A stretch of DNA of 5,039 nt, taken from positions 1-5,039 of the forward strand of contig DOZQ01000087.1 in assembly GCA_003517915.1 (NCBI GenBank). The letters are read 5' to 3'. Below, piece by piece: positions 1 to 5,039 of the stretch; positions within the stretch are counted from its first letter, which is position 1; each line of letters starts with the position of its first letter. The translations under genes were made by a program, and so were the position numbers. Source of the stretch: Oscillospiraceae bacterium (lineage in GTDB: Bacteria > Bacillota > Clostridia > Oscillospirales > Acutalibacteraceae). The notes under the pieces are model-generated. The model saw only the letters and a list, made by a program, of their open reading frames with translations. It did no database searches and was not told the origin of the DNA.

Positions 1-137
1 ACGCCGCATTCATCCAGACGTTTTTTATAAAAAGGAACATTGTTATAGCAGTAGCCGACAATATATTTCAGCCGCTCAAGCTGAAGCTCCTCTAGCTTTT
101 TACGGCTCATGGTCTCAATTTCTTTATTCCAAATCAA
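1..137 (-). CDS. Probable phenylacetate-CoA ligase (AMP-forming), N-terminal fragment cut by the window edge
   Basis: Only the first 45 codons are present; the gene runs off the left edge. The translation begins MIWNKEIETMSRKKLEELQL and continues with ERLKYIV and a NNVPFYKKRLDECG stretch. The pattern WN.E.E.MSR..L..LQ.ERL followed by .NVPFY...LDE.G is typical of the N-terminus of the PaaK family. These enzymes activate phenylacetate or related aryl acids with ATP and CoA in the cytoplasm; the substrate cannot be judged from this fragment, since the AMP-binding core lies outside the window. I chose the TTG start at 137-135 because it has a GAGGTG ribosome site 6 bases upstream and restores the family's MIWNKEIE opening. 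An in-frame ATG at 110-108 would remove nine conserved residues and has no good ribosome site. The gene has its own promoter upstream, so it is separate from the rubrerythrin unit. Confidence 0.75.
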   Translation of the reverse strand, partial: MIWNKEIETMSRKKLEELQLERLKYIVGYCYNNVPFYKKRLDECG

Positions 138-143
138 AGCCCG

Positions 144-150
144 CACCTCT
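144..150 (-). promoter_or_regulatory. Ribosome binding site that fixes the TTG start of the ligase gene
   Basis: On the minus strand AGAGGTG lies 6 bases before the TTG at 137-135. No comparable site precedes the later ATG at 110-108. This spacing and the conserved residues gained are the reasons for calling the TTG start. Confidence 0.6.
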
Positions 151-190
151 TTATATGTAATTTGAGTGTATTATCTACGTATGATTTTAC

Positions 191-220
191 ATTCTACCAC
201 AAAAAGCGGCCTGTTTTCAA
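191..220 (-). promoter_or_regulatory. Sigma-A-type promoter of the phenylacetate-CoA ligase gene
   Basis: On the minus strand TTGAAA (220-215) is followed after 18 bases by TAGAAT (196-191), with TG one base ahead of the -10 (extended -10). The predicted start near 184 gives a leader of about 45 bases to the TTG codon. It lies downstream of the rubrerythrin terminator, consistent with an independent unit. Confidence 0.5.
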
Positions 221-273
221 CAAATTTTCGGTTGTTTGCATGTCAAATCCACAAAAAAATATTGGATGAAAGT

Positions 274-312
274 AAAAAAAGACACCGGGGACGACAGTCT
301 CCGATGTCTTTT
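274..312 (-). terminator. Intrinsic terminator of the perR-rubrerythrin unit
   Basis: The arms 278-292 and 297-311 pair over 15 positions: seven outer pairs, one C/A mismatch, then seven inner pairs including one G-T, closing a GACA loop (293-296). On the minus strand the stem is followed by a run of seven T (280-274, partly shared with the stem foot), the standard layout of a Rho-independent terminator. It starts about 84 bases after the rubrerythrin stop codon. The plus-strand side has only four T, so the main direction is minus. Confidence 0.75.
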
Positions 313-341
313 AGCAATTAAACGATAAATAAACCGGGATT

Positions 342-370
342 TGTAGGGGCGCACAAAGTTCACCCCTACA
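342..370. repeat. TGTAGGGG intergenic palindrome, possible dispersed repeat
   Basis: TGTAGGGG (342-349) and CCCCTACA (363-370) are perfect 8-bp inverted arms around a 13-base loop. A run of seven T follows at 372-379 on the plus strand. From memory, short palindromes with GTAGGGGCG ends are common between genes in clostridial genomes; I could not search for copies here. As a terminator it would act on plus-strand transcripts, but no plus-strand gene lies upstream, so a dispersed repeat is the better reading. Confidence 0.5.
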
Positions 371-395
371 TGTTTTTTTGTTGACCTGAGCAAAA

Positions 396-941
396 TTATT
401 CTCCGAAATAGCGGTTTAAAAGTCCGAGGAAGCCGCAGCCGTGGCGCGCTTCATCCTTGCACATCTCATGCACCGTGTCATGTATGGCATCGTAGCCCAG
501 TTCCTTCGCGCGCGTCGCTATCTGCTTTTTGCCTATGGTCGCGCCGTATTCCGCCTCTACCCGCATTTTCAGGTTGGTTTTGGTGTCGGCGGTAAGTACC
601 TCGCCCAAAAGCTCGGCAAACTTCGCGGCGTGCTCCGCCTCTTCAAACGCGTAACGCTTGTAAGCTTCGGCAATTTCAGGATATCCCTCTCTGTCCGCCT
701 GACGGGACATCGCAAGATACATGCCCGCCTCGGCGCATTCGCCCGCGAAATGCTCACGCAGCCCCTGCAAAACCTCGGGATCGGCATCCTTGGCCACGCC
801 TACACGGTGCTCGTCCGCCCAGGCGTATCCGGCGGCCTGTTCGGTAAATTTAGATGCCGGAGCGCCGCAAACGGGACATTTTTCGGGCGGCGCGTCCCCT
901 TCATGGACATAACCGCACACGGTGCAAATAAATTTTTTCAT
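396..941 (-). CDS. rbr: Reverse rubrerythrin (rubredoxin-first diiron peroxidase)
   Basis: The 181-residue protein has the reverse domain order. A rubredoxin-like FeS4 domain comes first, with C6-x2-C9 and C22-x2-C25, the latter in [12 protein letters not shown] ferritin-like four-helix domain follows from about residue 55. Likely diiron ligands are E68 or E71 ([11 protein letters not shown]), E101 and H104 (EEAEHA), E129 or E131, and E164 and H167 (DEARHG). Proteins of this type reduce hydrogen peroxide, and sometimes oxygen, to water in the cytoplasm of anaerobes, receiving electrons from NADH through a reductase and rubredoxin. The length is normal and no ligand seems missing. The ATG at 941 has an AAAGGAGC ribosome site 9 bases upstream. 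The gene follows perR by 113 bases with no convincing promoter or terminator between, so co-transcription with perR is likely. The family is secure; the exact electron donor is inferred. Confidence 0.93.
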   Translation of the reverse strand: MKKFICTVCGYVHEGDAPPEKCPVCGAPASKFTEQAAGYAWADEHRVGVAKDADPEVLQGLREHFAGECAEAGMYLAMSRQADREGYPEIAEAYKRYAFEEAEHAAKFAELLGEVLTADTKTNLKMRVEAEYGATIGKKQIATRAKELGYDAIHDTVHEMCKDEARHGCGFLGLLNRYFGE

Positions 942-1054
942 ATTGGATTTGCTCCTTTCGATTCGTAATGATAGGCAAGTACTGACTTCATGGTGCTTTG
1001 CAGGGACAGATATTGTATCCGCCCACGCACGCTAAGCGGCTGATTCTACAAAGC

Positions 1055-1456
1055 TTACGCCGGGCTTGCTTCGCTGCGGGCATTTTTGCCGCATGCCGGG
1101 CAAGAACCGTAAAATACCAGATAGTGGCCGCGGATATCATAATCTGTAAGGCCGAGATGACAATCAAGCTTTTCGACCACGGGAACGTTTAAATCTTGAA
1201 ATGAACAACATTTCTCGCAGTAAAAATGATAATGCGGCTCCGGATTGCCGTCAAAATGATCAGAGCCCTCTTTCGCCTTTAGGGTGAGAATTTCTCCCTC
1301 TTCGTCCAGCTGTGAAAGATTGCGGTAAACGGTTCCAAGGCTGATGTTCGGTATGTACTCCCTGACCATGTCGTAAATGCGTGTAGCTGTCGGGTGAGTC
1401 TTCACCGAACGCAGCGTTTGCAGAATCATTTCTCGCTGCCTTGAGTATTTTTTCAT
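1055..1456 (-). CDS. perR: PerR-type peroxide-sensing repressor of the Fur family
   Basis: The 133-residue protein has an N-terminal winged helix (about 1-65, with ISLGTVYRNLSQLDEEG as recognition helix and wing start) and a C-terminal dimerisation domain. The structural zinc site is intact: C80-x2-C83 and C119-x2-C122. Residues aligning with the five regulatory metal ligands of Bacillus subtilis PerR are all present: H21 (H37), D69 (D85), H75 (H91), H77 (H93) and D88 (D104). Aspartate rather than glutamate at the last position favours iron-mediated peroxide sensing (PerR) over Fur. In the known mechanism Fe(II) reacts with peroxide, oxidises the H37/H91 equivalents and releases DNA. The ATG at 1456 follows a GAAAGGAG site at a rather long 14 bases, but no better start is visible. 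A PerR-box-like sequence over its own -10 suggests autorepression, and the downstream rubrerythrin is a classic PerR target. Confidence 0.88.
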   Translation of the reverse strand: MKKYSRQREMILQTLRSVKTHPTATRIYDMVREYIPNISLGTVYRNLSQLDEEGEILTLKAKEGSDHFDGNPEPHYHFYCEKCCSFQDLNVPVVEKLDCHLGLTDYDIRGHYLVFYGSCPACGKNARSEASPA

Positions 1457-1506
1457 TTTTAAGATAGAAGCTCCTTTCAGGAAAGCGATAAGCCATACAG
1501 GTCAAT

Positions 1507-1518
1507 ATCGATATCGAT
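1507..1518. repeat. 12-bp perfect palindrome at the perR transcription start
   Basis: ATCGATATCGAT reads the same on both strands. It lies just downstream of the -10 element, where the perR transcript should begin (near 1519), and abuts the PerR-box-like sequence. It may be a second operator half or an unrelated ClaI-type palindrome; no factor is assigned. Confidence 0.4.
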
Positions 1519-1532
1519 TACTATTATTATAA
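1518..1532 (-). promoter_or_regulatory. PerR-box-like operator over the perR promoter
   Basis: The minus strand reads TTATAATAATAGTAA. It matches the published PerR box TTATAATnATTATAA at 12 of 14 defined positions. It contains the -10 hexamer (1531-1526), so a bound repressor would block RNA polymerase. Consistent with negative autoregulation of perR and peroxide induction of the downstream rubrerythrin gene. AT-richness makes partial matches easier, but the position is what is expected. Confidence 0.6.
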
Positions 1533-1554
1533 TTGGCTTGGTTATGTTTGTCAA
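1526..1554 (-). promoter_or_regulatory. Consensus sigma-A promoter of the perR-rubrerythrin unit
   Basis: On the minus strand TTGACA (1554-1549) is followed after exactly 17 bases by TATAAT (1531-1526): both hexamers and the spacing are perfect. The predicted start near 1519 gives a leader of about 62 bases to the perR ATG. A promoter this strong would need repression, which fits the overlapping PerR-box-like site. Confidence 0.8.
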
Positions 1555-1555
1555 G

Positions 1556-1580
1556 AAAAAATGCAAAAAAACCAAAAAAA
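1556..1580 (-). promoter_or_regulatory. Phased A-tracts upstream of the perR -35 (UP-element-like)
   Basis: Three A-runs of 6, 7 and 7 bases begin at 1556, 1565 and 1574 (T-runs on the transcribed orientation), a 9-base period close to one helical turn. They lie immediately upstream of the -35 hexamer. Such tracts bend DNA and contact the RNA polymerase alpha subunit in known UP elements. Activity here is inferred. Confidence 0.4.
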
Positions 1581-1699
1581 TTTCAAAACCAGTCAATTAT
1601 AACCCATGTTCATATCTTATAAGGGCATTTGTACGCGGGAATGCTATTATTTCATGGCCGACAAACATTAAAGCGGGTTTAAGGTTAAGGCGTAGAAAA

Positions 1700-1846
1700 A
1701 TGGACACGAGATCAAACCTACATCTTTTAGCCGATTTTGCACATTTTTTATTTGTCGTCCTCGCTTTACGCCAGTAAAGCTTCATCCTACGTACAAAAAG
1801 TCCGCTAAAATTGTCTCAAAAATTTGAAAATTATTCTCGTGTCCAT
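1700..1846. mobile_element. Candidate MITE-like palindromic element with 12-bp terminal inverted repeats
   Basis: ATGGACACGAGA (1700-1711) recurs exactly as its inverse complement at 1835-1846, bounding 147 bp. Inside, TTTTAGC (1725-1731) is mirrored by GCTAAAA (1804-1810), and the middle is a hairpin with 7-bp arms and a GCCA loop (1763-1780). The layout is that of an imperfect long palindrome, as in miniature inverted-repeat transposable elements. The ends could be read as TGG...CCA, like TG...CA insertion-sequence termini. No target-site duplication is evident beyond the dinucleotide AT at both ends, which is also part of the palindrome, and no transposase is encoded. It fills much of the 468-bp gene-free stretch between the kinase and perR. 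It could instead be a structured RNA or a protein-binding palindrome. Confidence 0.4.
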
Positions 1847-1896
1847 ACCCATAGATAAATACTGATTAATTTTGTTTTTTACCGGTACAACTGAGG

Positions 1897-1936
1897 AAAA
1901 AACCGCTAAATATTGACTGTGCCGTTACGACAGCGG
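1897..1936 (-). terminator. Possible weak intrinsic terminator of the kinase gene
   Basis: On the minus strand CCGCT (1936-1932), inside the last codons, pairs with AGCGG (1907-1903), which is followed directly by six T (1902-1897). The loop of 24 bases is long and the stem only 5 bp, though an inner CTGT/ACAG pairing could shorten it. Position and T-run fit a terminator; the stem is weak. Confidence 0.35.
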
Positions 1937-3397
1937 GGATTTCTTTGATTTGCGGCTTCGGCCGTAATAGTGGTAATAGCTAGAATAATATTTATTAAAC
2001 GAGGTCTGATTTACATATTCGTTAAGCACGCAGCCTATGACGTCGGCGCCGCGGTGTCCCATTTCTTCAAGGGCTCTTTCGATCTCATAAACCGGCGCGA
2101 CATCCTGCTTGATTACGAACAGCACCGTATCCGACAGGGTCGAAAGCACGTAAGCGTCCGCAACCAAGGCAACCGGAGGAGAATCTATGATAATAAAATC
2201 AAAATCGTGCTCAAGCTCCTCTAAAAACATGCCCATCCGCGCGGAGGAAAACAGCTCTATAGGTTTGTCCGACACGCCGCCGGAAAGGCAGACCCCGATG
2301 CCGTAGCGGGTCGCTTCTTTAACGCACTCAGTGTAATCCTGGCCGTCCTGTAAAATCCCGATAAGGCCGCCCTGATCGTTGACCGCGCGTATGCAGTTGT
2401 GCACCATTGGCTTGCGCAGGTCTGCGTCTACCACGCATACCCGCTTGCCGTTTTGGGCAAGCGCCTGAGCAAGATTGAGCGCCATGGTCGTTTTGCCCTC
2501 GGACGCGACCGCGCTGGTTATTAGTATGCGTTTTATTTTTTTGCGGGTGGCGATAGCCTCAATTTTACTGCGAATAGCCTTGCAGTTCTCAACATAGGTA
2601 AAACCTACCCGCCGGTCTGAGCGCATGGCCCTCAAGGTGGCAAGCTCCTGATTTTTTTTGCGTTCCTTGACCGCAGGCAGAACCCCCAGCATATTTATGC
2701 CGAGCCTTGCCGAAATATCTCTGGGAGAACGCACGGTATCCCGGAAAAAATCAAGAACCAACACCACTATCAGGGTAAGCGCAAAGGCGGCCAAGGTAAA
2801 CACCACAGGTGTAATAACCAAGGACCAGTCGCGGTTGGCGTCGCCGGGAGGAAGGGGAACATTCAAAATAATAAGCGAATAGTTGGGATTGAGAAGCTTT
2901 ACCTGATCAGGCATGACGTTAGATACCGCCGAGCACAGCTCATATGCGCGCTGTGAGCTGGAAGCCGTCACCCTGACATGCATAATACTGCTGGAGTTTT
3001 CCGCCATGGTAAGACTCAGCATGCTCCTCAGGTCGTAAGGGTCGACCTGAATTCCGGAATCTTCAATAATAGCCCCGATTACATCATCGGACAGCAGCAT
3101 GTAGTGAAAGGAGGTAGCGGTGCCGCTTGCCATTGTATAGGAATTGTCTACTTCGGTCTCACGGTCATTGTTGTTATTGTTATTTTCATCGGGATTTTCA
3201 TATCTGAGTATCATAATAGTGCAGCGCGCGGTGTACTGCGGCGAATAGTTGCGGTAGGCGAGACCCAGGCCAATGAGCAAAGCCACCACCGAAATAATAA
3301 GAATAAAAGGCAGCTTTCTGAAAATCAATTTTATTGTGCGTTCGATATTTTCATTGCCGGCACCGGACGCTCTGGTTCGGACATTCATCTCATTCAA
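1925..3397 (-). CDS. Polysaccharide co-polymerase / BY-type tyrosine kinase fusion (Wzc-like)
   Basis: The 490-residue protein, numbered from the chosen start, is a membrane chain-length regulator fused to a cytoplasmic bacterial tyrosine kinase. The Wzz-type part has transmembrane segments at about 30-48 and 193-216 around an extracellular loop. The loop carries a run of six Asn at 72-77 and ends in a Pro-rich stretch (VPLPPGDAN). The kinase part has Walker A (SAVASEGKTT, 295-304, Lys302), Walker A' (CVVDADLRKP, Asp324 and Asp326), Walker B (FIIIDSPP, Asp405), and a C-terminal tyrosine cluster with Tyr470, 471, 474, 475, 477 and 478. The subunit-contact motif EX2RX2R appears as E-x2-K-x2-R. 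Relatives control assembly and export of capsule or exopolysaccharide by cycles of autophosphorylation. In many Firmicutes the two halves are separate proteins (CapA/CapB, CpsC/CpsD). The TTG at 3397 follows GGGAGG by 8 bases; a TTG at 3433 lacks a ribosome site and the ATG at 3388 is 17 bases from it. No sugar-transfer genes flank it here. Confidence 0.9.
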   Translation of the reverse strand: MNEMNVRTRASGAGNENIERTIKLIFRKLPFILIISVVALLIGLGLAYRNYSPQYTARCTIMILRYENPDENNNNNNDRETEVDNSYTMASGTATSFHYMLLSDDVIGAIIEDSGIQVDPYDLRSMLSLTMAENSSSIMHVRVTASSSQRAYELCSAVSNVMPDQVKLLNPNYSLIILNVPLPPGDANRDWSLVITPVVFTLAAFALTLIVVLVLDFFRDTVRSPRDISARLGINMLGVLPAVKERKKNQELATLRAMRSDRRVGFTYVENCKAIRSKIEAIATRKKIKRILITSAVASEGKTTMALNLAQALAQNGKRVCVVDADLRKPMVHNCIRAVNDQGGLIGILQDGQDYTECVKEATRYGIGVCLSGGVSDKPIELFSSARMGMFLEELEHDFDFIIIDSPPVALVADAYVLSTLSDTVLFVIKQDVAPVYEIERALEEMGHRGADVIGCVLNEYVNQTSFNKYYSSYYHYYGRSRKSKKSPLS

Positions 3398-3405
3398 GGG
3401 CGAAT

Positions 3406-3411
3406 CCTCCC
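3406..3411 (-). promoter_or_regulatory. Ribosome binding site deciding the kinase start
   Basis: GGGAGG on the minus strand is 8 bases before TTG at 3397-3395 and 17 bases before the ATG at 3388-3386. The longer in-frame start, TTG at 3433, would place this site inside the coding region and has only AT-rich sequence ahead of it. Confidence 0.55.
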
Positions 3412-3461
3412 GTAAACCTGTATCTTTGCGCAAGAGTAATTTTGTGTTGCTTACAGAAACT

Positions 3462-3490
3462 ATATTAATGTATCATACCAAAAAAAGCAA
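3462..3490 (-). promoter_or_regulatory. Probable promoter of the BY-kinase gene
   Basis: On the minus strand TTGCTT (3490-3485) is followed after 17 bases by TAATAT (3467-3462). An alternative, TATGAT at 3477-3472, is an extended -10 (TG one base upstream) with no good -35. Either gives a leader of about 60 bases. The -35 lies within one copy of the direct repeat at 3481-3516. Confidence 0.45.
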
Positions 3491-3516
3491 GTCTTTAGTG
3501 CAAAAAAGCAAGTCTT
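3481..3516. repeat. Two 15-bp direct repeats, 21 bp apart, upstream of the kinase gene
   Basis: AAAAAAGCAAGTCTT occurs at 3481-3495 and again, identical, at 3502-3516. The 21-bp period is two helical turns, so a protein dimer or two monomers would sit on the same DNA face. One copy overlaps the presumed -35. This suggests an operator or activator site for the kinase gene; slippage duplication is an alternative. Confidence 0.6.
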
Positions 3517-3613
3517 CAATATAATATTACACCAAAATACCATACATGGTAATTCGTGAACAAACACTATGCAGGGGAGGATTGCAGTTGCCCGAATTTT
3601 ACCCCAAACGCGT

Positions 3614-5039
<1,426 letters not shown>

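Noticed and set aside
342..379. Plus-strand intrinsic terminator formed by the TGTAGGGG hairpin plus seven T
   Set aside because: No plus-strand gene exists upstream to terminate; kept as a repeat instead.
441..968. 175-codon plus-strand open frame opposite rubrerythrin
   Set aside because: Antisense shadow of a clearly conserved gene; no family resemblance in its translation.
942..1054. Separate promoter or PerR box for rubrerythrin
   Set aside because: TACAAT near 978 lacks a credible -35, and no AT-rich box resembling the PerR consensus is present.
1538..1777. 79-codon plus-strand open frame
   Set aside because: Its Lys-rich start is simply the A-tracts upstream of the perR promoter; there is no ribosome site and it runs through the palindromic element.
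1597..1785. 62-codon minus-strand open frame in the gap before perR
   Set aside because: It starts inside the central hairpin of the palindromic element, has no usable ribosome site, and its basic, low-information product matches no family I know.
1457..1924. Riboswitch, tRNA or CRISPR in the long gap
   Set aside because: No cloverleaf, no regularly spaced repeats and no recognisable riboswitch core were seen; the gap is explained by a promoter region, the palindromic element and a weak terminator.
3398..3433. Longer kinase start at TTG 3433
   Set aside because: No ribosome site ahead of it, and it would place the strong GGGAGG site inside the coding region.

Overview
The window looks like chromosomal DNA from an anaerobic Gram-positive bacterium of the Clostridia, perhaps Oscillospirales-like. 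The evidence is strong GGAGG-type ribosome sites, TTGACA/TATAAT promoters in AT-rich gaps, and a peroxide-defence pair of a PerR-type Fur regulator with a reverse (N-terminal rubredoxin) rubrerythrin. A GTAGGGG-type intergenic palindrome of a kind I associate with clostridial genomes points the same way, but that is recall and was not searched. Every recognisable gene is on the minus strand, so transcription runs from high to low coordinates.

In transcription order, the right edge (4986-5039) is a perfect 24-bp inverted repeat that ends exactly at the last base of the window. It is either a terminator for the gene beyond the edge or a fold-back at a contig end. Next is a full-length enolase (eno, 4909-3614). 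A 216-bp gap follows, with a 15-bp sequence repeated directly at 21-bp spacing over a promoter. This drives a Wzc-like polysaccharide co-polymerase/BY-kinase fusion (3397-1925). A 468-bp gene-free stretch follows. It holds a weak terminator, a 147-bp palindromic element with perfect 12-bp ends that could be a small non-autonomous mobile element, three phased A-tracts, and a consensus promoter overlapped by a PerR-box-like sequence.

perR (1456-1055) and the rubrerythrin gene (941-396) follow and probably form one autoregulated peroxide-stress operon, closed by a good intrinsic terminator at 274-312. At the left edge is the first 45 codons of a probable phenylacetate-CoA ligase (137 to beyond base 1), with its own promoter and a TTG start.

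I see no wholly new multigene system. The parts most worth a second look are the regulatory and repeat structures between genes: the PerR operator with its adjacent 12-bp palindrome, the 21-bp-spaced repeats ahead of the kinase, the 147-bp palindromic element, and the terminal fold-back.
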